From CAZBDU01 sp964490725 (lineage in GTDB: Bacteria > Spirochaetota > Spirochaetia > SZUA-6 > DRHE01): 64,000 nt of DNA. Made by a program: the position numbers and the translations under genes. Location of the stretch: the NCBI GenBank assembly GCA_964490725.1, contig CAZBDU010000015.1:24529-88528 (forward strand), written 5' to 3'. The notes beneath the pieces are model-generated. The model did not search any database. It saw nothing but the letters and a program-made list of their open reading frames with translations, and was not told the DNA's origin. Shown here piece by piece: positions 40,211 to 49,235 of the stretch. Each line of letters starts with the position of its first letter. Within the stretch, counting starts at the first letter, position 1.

Positions 40211-42997
40211 TCAGGTCCGAACCGAATAGGGATAGGCGAACTCGTACCTCCCGGAGCCCAGGCTGATCTCGGTGCCTTCATCTGTTTGCCGGACGGCTCC
40301 CAGGATGGCACCTTCCTCGATCGGCTTGCCTGACTCTTCCAGCTGGCTCCTTTGAGCGCCCGGGAGGATGGCCTTCGCCCGTGTGTTCACAGGAACCTCG
40401 ATGGAGATGGTCATCCTGCCCCTCTCTATCTTCCAGGCGCACTCAATCTGCCCATAGGGGCAAACGTGCGTCGCGCGGGCAGACGTCAACCCTCCACCTG
40501 GAACCGGTTGAAGGGTGAACTGCTTGAATCCCGGAAAATTCAGATCCAGCCTGATCCCGGCCACAACCTCGTAGAGCCAGCTGCCGATGGACCCCGGTGA
40601 GTAGTGGTTCATGGACCCTAGCTTGAGCGTGCCATCTTCTTTGATCACGTCCCAGAACTCCCAGGTGCTCGTAGCGCCTTTGGTCACCGGGTACAGCCAG
40701 GACGGCCGGGTCTGCTGAAGGAGCAGTCTGTAGGCGACGTCCGCATGTCCATATCGGGTAAGAACGTAGTTGATGAAACAGGTTGACAGAAAGCCGGTGC
40801 CGATATGATATCCGTTCTTCGTTATGATCTCGGCCAGACGGCTGGCTGCCTTGGGCCGCAGTCCTTCAGGCAGAAGATCGAAAGCCAGCGCGCGAACATA
40901 GGTGGCCTGGCGGTCAGGTCTGAGGCGGCCGTTCTTGCCGACAAACTCCTTTTGCCATGCTTCTCTGGCGCTGTCGGATAGACTCTTGAAATGCTCGGCC
41001 GCTTGCCTCTTGCCGAGGGTGTTCGCGATTCTGGCGAGCAACCCTGCGGAGTAGGCCATATAGGCGGTCGCCACTTCTGGCTGGGAGAAGAGGAAGTTCA
41101 GGAGTATCTGCAGCACGCCGTTCCTGTCCGGTTCCTGCCACTCACCCCAGTGGTAGTCGGTATCCCAGACATGGTGGTAATGTCTGGGCTTGCCGAGCCA
41201 GAAGCGGGGTTGGAGCTTCCTGGTCCAGTGGATGTTCTTCTCCGCATGAAGCCTCATGTACTCCACCCAGGCCTTCATGCTCTCATACTGCTCTTCGAGG
41301 ATCTCTCGGTCGCCGTAGACCTGGTGCACCGTCCATGGAATGATCACGGCAGCATCGGCAAAACCAGCCGATCCGTTGGTTCTGCCGATGATGCCTGCAT
41401 TGGTGTGCCGGCTGGGGTCCGGGACCACTCCAGGGACTCTCCCATCCGACGCCTGGTCCGCCGTGAGGTCTTTGAGCCACTTGCTGTAGAAGGCGGCCGT
41501 TTCCATGATCAGCGAACTGGTGAGAGAGAACACTTGAGCGTCGCCTACCCAGCCGGACCGCTCCCGCTGAGGACAGTCGGTGGGGATGTCCACGAAGTTG
41601 CTCTTCAAGCTCCACGTGATGTTCTCGTGGAGGCGATTCACCAGAGGGTTGGAACACTGGAAATCGCCGATCCTGCGCATGTCCGAGTAGATGGCGACGC
41701 CCGCAAAGTTCTCCGGTTTCGGCTCGCCGGGAAAGCCCTCCACTCGTACGTAGCGAAATCCGTGGAAGGTGAACCTTGGCTCGTAGATCTCGAGTCCGCC
41801 ACCCTTGAGCGTGTACTGGTCGGTCTGGAGCACATTGTCCACGTGGAACAGTCTCTGCAGAAAGGGGGATACCCAGAGGTTTGCCATGCTGAAATTACCG
41901 TCCCTGTCCAGCCCCTCCCCGTGCTGCAGCTTGATCACCGTCCCCGCCGGGCCGCTGACGTTCATGCGCAGCCGGCCGGCAATGTTCTGCCCGAGGTCGA
42001 GAACCCATTCATCGTTGGGCGTTCTCAGGACTCTCGGCGTGAACTGCTCTTGTCTCTTCACCTGCGGTCCGTTCGTGGCCACGAGATTGCCGTATCCAAA
42101 ATCTCGGACCGTTGCCTTTTGCCAGCTTCGATCATCGAAGTGGGGTGTATTCCAGCCATCCATTTCAAGGCGGGCATCATAGATCTCTCCGTCCTTGAGG
42201 TCCGACTTCAACAGGGGCCCCGTGGCTGTCTTCCAGTCTTCGTCGCTGATCAGCACCTGTTCGGTGTCATCGGCCAACTGCACATGAGCCTGCAACAGCA
42301 GCGCCAGACGGTCTCCATACACATTCCGCAATGAAAGCGCATCGGTCTTGCCGCGATACCAACCGTCTCCGAGGATGACCCCAATAGCGTTTGTACCTTC
42401 CCGCAGGTGTTCGGTAATGTCATAAGTTTGGTATTGCAGCCGTTCGTGGAACGACGTGAATCCGGGCGGCAGCAGGCATTCGCCAATCACCTGCCCGTTG
42501 ACGGACAACTCATAGACTCCGTGGGCGCCGACGTAGGCACGCGCGGACATGGGCCTGGTCTTCAGCTCGAAGACTTTTCGCAAGTAGGGGCAGGGTTTGA
42601 AGGCTAACGGGTCTACCTCCCCTTCGGGGTCGATCCATTTGGCAACCCATTCGTCTGGGCTCAGCAGCGCCGTTTCCCAGAAGGCGGCAGGACTCCATTC
42701 TGACTCCGTTCCCCTCTCGTCCCAGACTTTCACCCGCCAGTAGTACCGTTTCCGGGACCTCAAGGAGGGACCGCCGTAACGGTTGTGGATCGAGCTGTCC
42801 GACTCCTCTCTGCCCGTGTCCCAGATCGTTTCCTTGCCTGATTGCAATGAAGCCGGACTGTGCGCCACCTGGATTCGGTAGGCCGACTGCCGCGCTCCCC
42901 GCGTCTGGCTGGAGAGTAGCCAGCTCAGCCTTGGCCTGAGGACATCGATGCCGATGGGATTGCTCAGATACTCGGTTCTCAGCTCTTTGATCTCCAT
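40211..42997 (-). CDS. Alpha-L-rhamnosidase, glycoside hydrolase family 78
   Basis: A 928-residue enzyme releasing terminal alpha-L-rhamnose from pectin side chains or flavonoid glycosides. The order is an N-terminal beta domain (TEYLSNPIGIDVLRPRLSWLL, AYRIQVA), a carbohydrate-binding-like domain (ARAYVGAHGVYELSVNGQ), a Bac_rhamnosid domain (FRYVRVEGFPGEP), the (alpha/alpha)6 barrel with the catalytic PTDCPQRERSGWVGDAQ block, then NHYSPGSIGSWLYEVVAGI and a C-terminal beta domain. No signal peptide is present, so it acts in the cytoplasm on imported oligosaccharides. GGAGG lies 8 bases before ATG 42997. A 16-bp palindrome lies in its leader. Confidence 0.95.
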   Translation of the reverse strand: MEIKELRTEYLSNPIGIDVLRPRLSWLLSSQTRGARQSAYRIQVAHSPASLQSGKETIWDTGREESDSSIHNRYGGPSLRSRKRYYWRVKVWDERGTESEWSPAAFWETALLSPDEWVAKWIDPEGEVDPLAFKPCPYLRKVFELKTRPMSARAYVGAHGVYELSVNGQVIGECLLPPGFTSFHERLQYQTYDITEHLREGTNAIGVILGDGWYRGKTDALSLRNVYGDRLALLLQAHVQLADDTEQVLISDEDWKTATGPLLKSDLKDGEIYDARLEMDGWNTPHFDDRSWQKATVRDFGYGNLVATNGPQVKRQEQFTPRVLRTPNDEWVLDLGQNIAGRLRMNVSGPAGTVIKLQHGEGLDRDGNFSMANLWVSPFLQRLFHVDNVLQTDQYTLKGGGLEIYEPRFTFHGFRYVRVEGFPGEPKPENFAGVAIYSDMRRIGDFQCSNPLVNRLHENITWSLKSNFVDIPTDCPQRERSGWVGDAQVFSLTSSLIMETAAFYSKWLKDLTADQASDGRVPGVVPDPSRHTNAGIIGRTNGSAGFADAAVIIPWTVHQVYGDREILEEQYESMKAWVEYMRLHAEKNIHWTRKLQPRFWLGKPRHYHHVWDTDYHWGEWQEPDRNGVLQILLNFLFSQPEVATAYMAYSAGLLARIANTLGKRQAAEHFKSLSDSAREAWQKEFVGKNGRLRPDRQATYVRALAFDLLPEGLRPKAASRLAEIITKNGYHIGTGFLSTCFINYVLTRYGHADVAYRLLLQQTRPSWLYPVTKGATSTWEFWDVIKEDGTLKLGSMNHYSPGSIGSWLYEVVAGIRLDLNFPGFKQFTLQPVPGGGLTSARATHVCPYGQIECAWKIERGRMTISIEVPVNTRAKAILPGAQRSQLEESGKPIEEGAILGAVRQTDEGTEISLGSGRYEFAYPYSVRT

Positions 42998-43025
42998 TGG
43001 TAACCTCCAGCCGTCAGGCTACTCA

Positions 43026-43041
43026 CGCTTTGGCCAAAGCG
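43026..43041. promoter_or_regulatory. Perfect 16-bp palindrome in the rhamnosidase leader
   Basis: CGCTTTGGCCAAAGCG is fully self-complementary with no spacer and lies 29 bases upstream of the rhamnosidase ATG. Spacer-less palindromes of this size are typical operator sites, for example of LacI-type regulators. No such regulator gene is adjacent. Confidence 0.45.
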
Positions 43042-43620
43042 CGAACTCCGGACTCGCAAGGAGCTCGCCGACCCCAGACACAAGATACAAAATAGACGCC
43101 GTAGTAGCCGGAAAAGCTCCTGTTCTTGGAGAGTTGGGACTACGTCCGACCGCCCGCCAAGAAGCGTTCCGTCTTGGATTTCGTCTATCGCGATGACGGT
43201 GTCCCTTACTTCGCCAGAATTTTAGCTCACCGTAGCCCCGCCCACAAGGAATTGCAGTGTCCCGGTTCCGGGGTGTGGCGGATCTGTGTGAGAGCGAGGG
43301 AAAAGCGCCGCAGACCTGCCTCGCGGGCTTAGGTCCGAAGTCCCGTCCCAGCGAGGCTTTGACGTTGGGCAATCGTTAACGCGGAGTCGTTACCGCCCCC
43401 TTGGGCCCGAGAGCGTTGTCCCCCGCCGCTTCAAGTGCAGGCTTCACGGACGTGCCATTGGGTACCTCGTTTGCCCTCGGGGAGGCCGCCTCTCCCTTGT
43501 GCCGGAATGACGTTGTCAGCTTTGTCCGAAGCACAGGCTCTGTAACCCGTTACGTTTCAACGCTCACCGACAACCCCCGGCCTCTCTGTGGCCCAAGGCG
43601 TGTAAGGCGTGCAGCCGCTG
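43042..43620. other. Intergenic stretch without a recognisable gene
   Basis: About 580 bases between the rhamnosidase leader and the KdgR-type promoter. Short frames exist on both strands but none has a recognisable domain or ribosome site. It may contain eroded coding sequence. Confidence 0.4.
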
Positions 43621-43649
43621 TTGACAGAAGGAGCGCTGCATGATACAGT
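43621..43649 (+). promoter_or_regulatory. Promoter of the aldolase-SDR-ABC operon
   Basis: TTGACA (43621-43626), a 17-base spacer and TACAGT (43644-43649). The KdgR-type operator starts 4 bases after the -10 box, covering the transcription start. Confidence 0.65.
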
Positions 43650-43652
43650 ATT

Positions 43653-43671
43653 AATGAAACATTGTTTCATT
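43653..43671. promoter_or_regulatory. KdgR-type (IclR-family) operator
   Basis: AATGAAACATTGTTTCATT is an 8+8 perfect inverted repeat with a 3-base centre. It matches every position of the enterobacterial KdgR consensus as I recall it, AATRAAAYRNYRTTTYATT. It lies on the start point of the operon that ends with an IclR/KdgR-like gene (50284-51078). The predicted effector is a 2-keto-3-deoxy sugar acid. Confidence 0.75.
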
Positions 43672-43706
43672 TTTGAACGCCTGCGCCGTCTTGAGAGGGT
43701 GATGGA

Positions 43707-44510
43707 GTGAGGGGGGATTCGGTCGGGGCGAACCCTGTACAGCGCTTCCCGGACGCGTTGGCCCAGCGGGTGATCGTGGGGACTTTGTCGAAGTCTGTGG
43801 TCCCCCCCTTCATCGAGATCCCGGGTCATACGAGCTTCGATTTCGTGGTCCTGGATCCGGAACATGGGCCTGGCACTGTACTGTCCCTCCAGAACCTCAT
43901 CGGTGCCGCCGCGCTGACGGACCTTTTTCCGGTTGCCAGGGTCAAGGCGCGGACCCCCTCCCTCATCTCGGAGGTGTTGGACGTAGGTGCCCGAGGGATT
44001 CAGGCTCCCGCCATCATCAGCAAGAGCGACGCGCAGGAAGTGGCGCAGGCGGCCCGTTTTGCACCTCTGGGCATGAGGGGGTGTGCCGCTTCGTTCGGGC
44101 GGCGGGCCATTCCTCGGTCGACCGCTACGACTACCTCACCGACGCCAACACGACCCTCGTCGCCCGCCAACTGGAGGGCGTAGAGGCAGTTGCCAATATC
44201 GGGGCGATTCTTTCGGTGGCGGGGGTGGACGTCATCTTCATCGGGCCTTGTGACCTCTCGCAGTCGTTGGGCGTTCCGGGGGACATCGACAGTCCCCGGG
44301 TGACGGAGGCCATGAGCAGGGTCGTGGATGAGTGCCTGGCGCGCAACGTGGTGGTGGGCACTTTTGTCGAAACGATCGAAGCGGCCAGGAAGTGGTGCGC
44401 GGCGGGTGTGAAGCACCTGTGCTATTCGGTCGACGCCGGCCCGTTCACGGAGAAATGCCGCGAGACGATTCAGAGCTTGCGGGATTCCCAGGATCGAGGA
44501 GGGCAGATCA
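43707..44510 (+). pseudogene. HpcH/HpaI-type 2-keto-3-deoxy-acid aldolase, frameshifted
   Basis: A class II aldolase of about 265 residues that would cleave a 2-keto-3-deoxy (hydroxy) acid to pyruvate or an analogue plus an aldehyde. GTG 43707 opens the frame with IVGTLSKSVVPPFIEIPGH, FDFVVLDPEHGP (metal Glu), ARVKARTPSLISEVLDVGARGIQAP and APLGMRG. At the G5 run 44077-44081 the frame is lost. The next frame continues CRFVRAAGHSSVDRYDYL, VANIGAILSVAGVDVIFIGPCDLSQSLG and GTFVETIEAARKW. Adding one G restores GMRGVCRFVRAAG, the family sequence. The second frame has no stop before the SDR start and runs on to 44746. It may be a sequencing error, since the rest is well conserved. Confidence 0.8.
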
Positions 44511-45272
44511 ATGAGACTTGCGGGCAAAGTGGCGGTGATCACCGGAGGGACCATCGGAATCGGCGCCGCCATCGGGCGGCTCTTTGCCCAGGAAGGGGCA
44601 CGCGTGGCCTTGATCGGCAGGGACGGCGCGCGCGGGCAGGAGACCTGCCAGGCCATCCGCAGCCAGGGCGGAGACTGCAAGTTCTACGTTGCGGACGTGT
44701 CCAAGGCGGACCAGGTCGCCAAGGCCGCAGAGCAGATCCTTGCTGACTATCCCCAGGTGGACATTCTGGTGAACAACGCTGGCATCTGGAGGCCGGGCCG
44801 GGTCATCGATCTGGATGAGGAAACCTGGGACAGCGTCCTGGACACGAACCTGAAGGGGATGTTCCTGGTTTCGCGGCACTTTCTGCCCGGCATGATCGAA
44901 CGAAAATGGGGAGTCGTGATAAACGTTTCGTCTGTCGCAGGCCTGGTTGGCGCGGCGGACGCTTCCTCCTATGCGGCCTCCAAGGGCGGGATTGTGAACC
45001 TCTCGCGGAGCATGGCCCTGGATTTCGCACCCTTCAACGTGCGAGTCAACTGCCTGTGCCCCGGTATGACAGACACGGCCCAGGGAGACACCGTGGTCGC
45101 TCATTACAAGCCGGAGGGGGACCCTACGGAGGAGAAACGCAACTGGCAGCCTCTGCGACGCGTCGGCACGCCCGACGACGTAGCCAAGGCCGCCCTGTAC
45201 CTCGCGTCGGATGACGCCGAGTTCATGACCGGCTCCATTCACGTGCTGGACGGCGGCCTGACGGCACAGTAG
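44511..45272 (+). CDS. SDR-family oxidoreductase
   Basis: A 253-residue short-chain dehydrogenase with GGTIGIG cofactor motif near 12-18, NNAGIW, NVSSVAG catalytic Ser, YAASKGG catalytic Tyr/Lys, and the ending VLDGGLTAQ. The substitution of TIGIG for the usual ARGIG is harmless in the family. ATG 44511 has GAGGAGGGCAGATCA upstream. In this operon it probably oxidises a sugar or sugar acid upstream of the 2-keto-3-deoxy-acid aldolase. The 22645 SDR is a paralog in another cluster. Confidence 0.9.
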   Translation: MRLAGKVAVITGGTIGIGAAIGRLFAQEGARVALIGRDGARGQETCQAIRSQGGDCKFYVADVSKADQVAKAAEQILADYPQVDILVNNAGIWRPGRVIDLDEETWDSVLDTNLKGMFLVSRHFLPGMIERKWGVVINVSSVAGLVGAADASSYAASKGGIVNLSRSMALDFAPFNVRVNCLCPGMTDTAQGDTVVAHYKPEGDPTEEKRNWQPLRRVGTPDDVAKAALYLASDDAEFMTGSIHVLDGGLTAQ

Positions 45273-45401
45273 GAGGGTCTCCTCGCCGGAGAAAGGAGGT
45301 GTGCGGGCAAAGAGAGGCTTTGGGCGGAATCAGGGAATGATTCCGGGAGGGTGTGTAAAGGAGGACGTGAAGTCCTCGACAAACTCGAGGAGGAACCAAG
45401 A

Positions 45402-46466
45402 ATGAGGCGAAAGGTTTTCTATCTGGTTGTCGCTCTGGCGGCTGTAAGCCTGTTTGTTTCTGGCGCTCTCTTCGCCGCGGGCGGCGCCGAAACCGCGAAG
45501 GGGCCCACCACCCTTGTCGTCTGCATCAGAGGACTGGACAACCCCTACCACGCGAACTACGCGGTGGGAGCAAGAGAGCTGGGAAAGAAGCTGGGACTGC
45601 CGGTGGATGTTCTGACCAGCGAGGCAAACAGCCAGAAGCAGTTCGCAGACTTGAGGGCGGAAATAGCCAAGACGGGCGGCAATATGGTTGCGAGCGTCGA
45701 CCCCAACGAGGCACCCGACGTTGTTCCGATCGCGAAGATGCTCGAGGATGCAGGCGTGTACTGGGTCAACTGGTGGAACAAGCCGCCGGATGTGAAGGTG
45801 ACCGACTATCCTCACTGGGTATCGCACGTGCAGTTCGACGCAGTCGGCCAGGGATACTACAACGCCATCGAGCTATTCAAGACCTTCGATCCTCCCTACC
45901 AGGGCAAGATTGTCGCCATACAGGGCATGCTGGCAAACAACGCGGCCATCGGACGATTCCAGGGTCTGCAGAACGCGTTGAAGGAACATCCGGGTGTATC
46001 TCTTCTGCAGTGGGAAGGCGCAGAGTGGGACACGACCAAGGCCTACAATGCCACGAAGGCACTGCTGGCCGCTTTCCCCAACGTTGACGGCGTATGGTGC
46101 GCGAACGACAACATGGGAATGGGAGCCATCCAGGCTCTCAAGGAGGCCGGGCTTGCAGGGAAGGTCCTCGTGACCGGCACTGACGGCAACCCCGAGGCGT
46201 TCGACGCAATCAAGGCCGGATACATGGTTTCCACTGAGTTCCAGGATTCCCGCTACCAGGCCCAGTTCGGCCTGAGCATGGCCCTCGCGGCGAAGGAGGG
46301 GAAGCTCGATGTCGCGAGTCTTCCCTCCAAGTACCGCTCCTGGATGATCCCCGGGGTCAAGGTGAACCGCGAGAACGTCGATGAGTTCGTGCGAGAGTAC
46401 ATCGACAAGATGCCCGAGTACGATCTGTCGGATTTCTTCGCGAACTGGGCGGGTGAAGCGCCTTGA
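45402..46466 (+). CDS. Sugar ABC transporter substrate-binding protein
   Basis: A 354-residue receptor. The signal peptide is MRRKVFYLVVALAAVSLFVS followed by GALFAAGGAE, a spirochaete-style junction without a lipobox cysteine. The ribose-type fold shows CIRGLDNPYHANYAVGARELG, VASVDPNEAPDVVPIAKMLEDAG, GQGYYNAIELF, DGVWCANDNMGMGAIQALKEAG and VLVTGTDGNPEAFDAIKAG. ATG 45402 follows GAGGAGGAACCAAGA. A terminator after the gene should raise receptor levels over the permeases. Context under a KdgR-like regulator suggests an aldonic or uronic acid or a related sugar as ligand. Confidence 0.92.
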   Translation: MRRKVFYLVVALAAVSLFVSGALFAAGGAETAKGPTTLVVCIRGLDNPYHANYAVGARELGKKLGLPVDVLTSEANSQKQFADLRAEIAKTGGNMVASVDPNEAPDVVPIAKMLEDAGVYWVNWWNKPPDVKVTDYPHWVSHVQFDAVGQGYYNAIELFKTFDPPYQGKIVAIQGMLANNAAIGRFQGLQNALKEHPGVSLLQWEGAEWDTTKAYNATKALLAAFPNVDGVWCANDNMGMGAIQALKEAGLAGKVLVTGTDGNPEAFDAIKAGYMVSTEFQDSRYQAQFGLSMALAAKEGKLDVASLPSKYRSWMIPGVKVNRENVDEFVREYIDKMPEYDLSDFFANWAGEAP

Positions 46467-46522
46467 GGCAGTGACTGCGGATCAGGAACGGAAAGAGAAC
46501 TGATCTTGCTCCAGTAGACGGA

Positions 46523-46566
46523 CCTCCGCGCGGCTGGCTCTTCACCGCCGTGCGGAGGACGTTTTT
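46523..46566 (+). terminator. Intrinsic terminator between binding protein and permease
   Basis: CCTCCGCGCGGC (46523-46534) pairs with GCCGTGCGGAGG (46547-46558) with one G-U pair, a 12-base loop, and TTTTT three bases later. Confidence 0.75.
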
Positions 46567-46621
46567 CCCTTGCCGCCAAGGTGCTCACGATCTACACTCG
46601 CCGAAGGAGGGATCACAACTC

Positions 46622-47653
46622 ATGACAGAAGCGAGCAGCAAGGGAGGTACGCTGACCTGGCTGCGGGAGCGGTTCCCCGCTCCCTTCGCGGCCGTGAGAG
46701 CGTGGTTGCGGCGTTTCGGCATCCTGGCCCAGATCCTCTCTCTGGCGATCATCGTTGCGGTATTCGCGATCGGCACGAAGGGCAAGTATCTCTCCTGGGC
46801 GAACATCCAGACCATCTTCAGCCTGGCGGCGATTCCGGCAATCTACGCCATCGGGCTGCACCCTACGATCGTACTGGGGGGAATAGACCTTTCCCTCCAG
46901 GGGGTAGCCTCGCTGTGCGCGGTATTCGTCGGCATACTGCTGAGGAACCAGTACAACTCCAATCATGTAGGGCTGTGGATCATCCCTATTGCCGTCCTTA
47001 TCGGTGGAACAGCGGGAGTGACAAACGGCCTGCTCAACACCGGGTTGAAAATTCCGTCGTTCATGGCCACTCTCGGGATGAGCTGGATACTCTACGGGAT
47101 GGCCGTCTACATCGGCAAGGCGGTGAACGTTCAGATCCTTGATACCAGGATAGAGAGTTTCATTTCCGCGACGCTGTTGGGCGTCCCCCAGATTGCGATC
47201 CTTGCGGTGCTGCTGGCCGCCCTGGTGCAGGTAGTCGAGGACCACACGCGGTTTGGGCGGTACATGTATGCAATCGGTGGGGACGAGGTCATTGCCAGGC
47301 AGGCGGGAGTCAAGGTCAAGGGGATCAAGATCGCCGTGTTCACGATGGCGGGGGCGATCTACGGGCTGGCATCGCTCTTGCTTGCCTGCCGGCTGGGCAT
47401 CGGGACATCGCGAATGGGGCTCACTCTTCTATTTCCGACCATCACCGCGGTCACCGTCGGCGGCGTCGCCTTGACGGGCGGGATCGGCGGGGCAAAAAAC
47501 GCCGCTCTTGGCGCGCTGATCGTCACGGCGCTCAACGACGGTCTGGTCCTGATGCAGGTGAGCCCTTACATACAGCAGGCGGTGAACGGTGTGGTTCTGA
47601 TCGCAGCCGTCGCTCTCACACTGGACAGGAAGAAGCTCGGCTTCATCAAGTAG
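46622..47653 (+). CDS. Sugar ABC transporter permease (first of two)
   Basis: A 343-residue BPD_transp_2 permease with about ten helices. Blocks are YAIGLHPTIVLGGIDLSLQG, KIPSFMATLGMSWILYGMAV, AIGGDEVIARQAGVKVKGIKI (coupling loop), and TAVTVGGVALTGGIGGAKNAALGALI. ATG 46622 follows GGAGGG; upstream in-frame codons lie inside the terminator. It works with the ATPase at 47669 and the permease at 49236. Its N-terminus has a cytoplasmic basic stretch (WLRERFP, WLRRFG) before helix 1. Confidence 0.92.
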   Translation: MTEASSKGGTLTWLRERFPAPFAAVRAWLRRFGILAQILSLAIIVAVFAIGTKGKYLSWANIQTIFSLAAIPAIYAIGLHPTIVLGGIDLSLQGVASLCAVFVGILLRNQYNSNHVGLWIIPIAVLIGGTAGVTNGLLNTGLKIPSFMATLGMSWILYGMAVYIGKAVNVQILDTRIESFISATLLGVPQIAILAVLLAALVQVVEDHTRFGRYMYAIGGDEVIARQAGVKVKGIKIAVFTMAGAIYGLASLLLACRLGIGTSRMGLTLLFPTITAVTVGGVALTGGIGGAKNAALGALIVTALNDGLVLMQVSPYIQQAVNGVVLIAAVALTLDRKKLGFIK

Positions 47654-47668
47654 GACGAGGCTGCGAAT

Positions 47669-49210
47669 ATGAGTGACAGAAGCAACGGCGCTGACCAGGA
47701 CACCGTGGTGGCGCTGCGCCAGATCACGAAAGTCTTTCCCGGGGTGATCGCCCTGGACCGTGTTGACCTCATTATCCGCAAGAATGAGGTGCTCGGCCTG
47801 GTGGGTGAAAACGGCGCAGGGAAATCGGTGCTCATGAAGATCATGATCGGGCTCGTCCAGCCGGATGAGGGAACCATAGTGCTTCGGGGCGAGCAGACCG
47901 CGCTGAGAGACCCCTCGAACGCGATCAAGAAGGGAATCGGGATGGTCTTCCAGGACGGTTCGCTGGTGCCCAATCTGTCCGTAACGGAGAACCTTTTCCT
48001 TTGCCATGAAGCGGGCTTCGGCAGGGCCGGCATTCTGTCCCTGCGGGCAATGCGTGGTTCCGCCCGGCAGCTCCTCACCCCGATGAAGCTCCACATCGAC
48101 GTGGACTTGCCTGTTTCCGAGATCAGCCCGGCGGAGAGGCAGATGGTCGAGATCGCGCGCCTGTTGTGGCTTTCGCAGCAGTACGGACAGGAGAATCCCG
48201 TGCTGATCCTGGACGAGCCGACCACCGTATTGGCCGACTCGGAGAGGAGCCGTCTCTTTTCGATCCTGCAGGACATCAAGAGGCAGGCATCGGTCATTCT
48301 GATCTCCCACCGGCTGCAGGAGATTCTCGAGAACAGCGATCGGATCGTCGTGCTGAAGGATGGGAAGAACGTCACGGAGATCGCGGCCTCGGACGCGAAG
48401 CTCTCCAGAATAGAGCAGCTCATGGTGGGGCACTCTTTCTCGGCAGACCGATTTCAGGAGGATGAACAGTCCACGCCCGGGCAGAGAGAGATCCTGAGCG
48501 TGGAGAACCTGAGCAAGGCGGGGTCCTTCGAGCCCCTGAGCTTCACGGTTCGGGAGGGGGAGATCCTGGGCCTGGTCGGACTGGTGGGCTCGGGGAAGGA
48601 GGCGGTTTGCAGCTGCATCGCCGGCCTGGAGAAGGCCGATACAGGCGATGTGTTTCTTGAGGGGCGCAAGCTCCCGAGTGGGTCTCCGAGGGCCGCAGTC
48701 AGGGCAGGAATCGGTCATATCCCGATCGATCGCCGCAGCGAGGGACTCGCCCTCATGATGAGCGTGGCGGAGAACGTGAACCTCCTGGTGCTCGATCGCC
48801 TGAAGACCGCCGGGTTCCTGAGCCCGGCACAGGAGAAGAAGAACGCGCACCGCTGGATTTCCGAGTGCCAGATCAAGACGCCGTCGATCGGCACCCTGTG
48901 CGCCAACCTGAGCGGCGGCAACCAGCAGAAGACGGTCATTTCCAAATGGCTCAGCTCCCGCGTCCGGCTGCTGATCCTCGATCACCCGACGCGGGGAGTC
49001 GATGTCGGGGCAAAGGATGAGATCTACAGGCTCATCAGGAAGCTCGCCAAGGAGGGGATCGGAATGCTCATCATGTGCGACACCCTGGAGGAGGACATCG
49101 GGCTGGCCAGCCGGATGCTGGTGATGAAGGATGGCCGGCTGGTGAAGGAGATAGACAGCTCACCAGAGAAGAAGCCAGCCCCGCAGGATATCATCGGCCT
49201 GATCGTGTAG
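47669..49210 (+). CDS. Sugar ABC transporter ATPase with two ABC domains
   Basis: A 513-residue tandem ABC protein. The first domain has GENGAGKSVLMK near 45, with Val in place of the usual Thr after GKS, the signature-like EISPAERQMVEIARL, and LILDEPTTVLADSE. The second has a degenerate Walker A (LVGLVGSGKEAVCS), NLSGGNQQKTVISKWL and LLILDHPTRGVDVG. The DHPT in place of DEPT in the second Walker B is normal for this family, whose second site is weak. It is flanked by two permeases in a binding protein - permease - ATPase - permease order. Confidence 0.92.
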   Translation: MSDRSNGADQDTVVALRQITKVFPGVIALDRVDLIIRKNEVLGLVGENGAGKSVLMKIMIGLVQPDEGTIVLRGEQTALRDPSNAIKKGIGMVFQDGSLVPNLSVTENLFLCHEAGFGRAGILSLRAMRGSARQLLTPMKLHIDVDLPVSEISPAERQMVEIARLLWLSQQYGQENPVLILDEPTTVLADSERSRLFSILQDIKRQASVILISHRLQEILENSDRIVVLKDGKNVTEIAASDAKLSRIEQLMVGHSFSADRFQEDEQSTPGQREILSVENLSKAGSFEPLSFTVREGEILGLVGLVGSGKEAVCSCIAGLEKADTGDVFLEGRKLPSGSPRAAVRAGIGHIPIDRRSEGLALMMSVAENVNLLVLDRLKTAGFLSPAQEKKNAHRWISECQIKTPSIGTLCANLSGGNQQKTVISKWLSSRVRLLILDHPTRGVDVGAKDEIYRLIRKLAKEGIGMLIMCDTLEEDIGLASRMLVMKDGRLVKEIDSSPEKKPAPQDIIGLIV

Positions 49211-49235
49211 GATTGCAGAGCAAGGAGAACCTCAA

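Noticed and set aside
43042..43620. Short frames on both strands between the rhamnosidase and the KdgR operon
   Set aside because: No domain, start signal or consistent codon use; left as unassigned.
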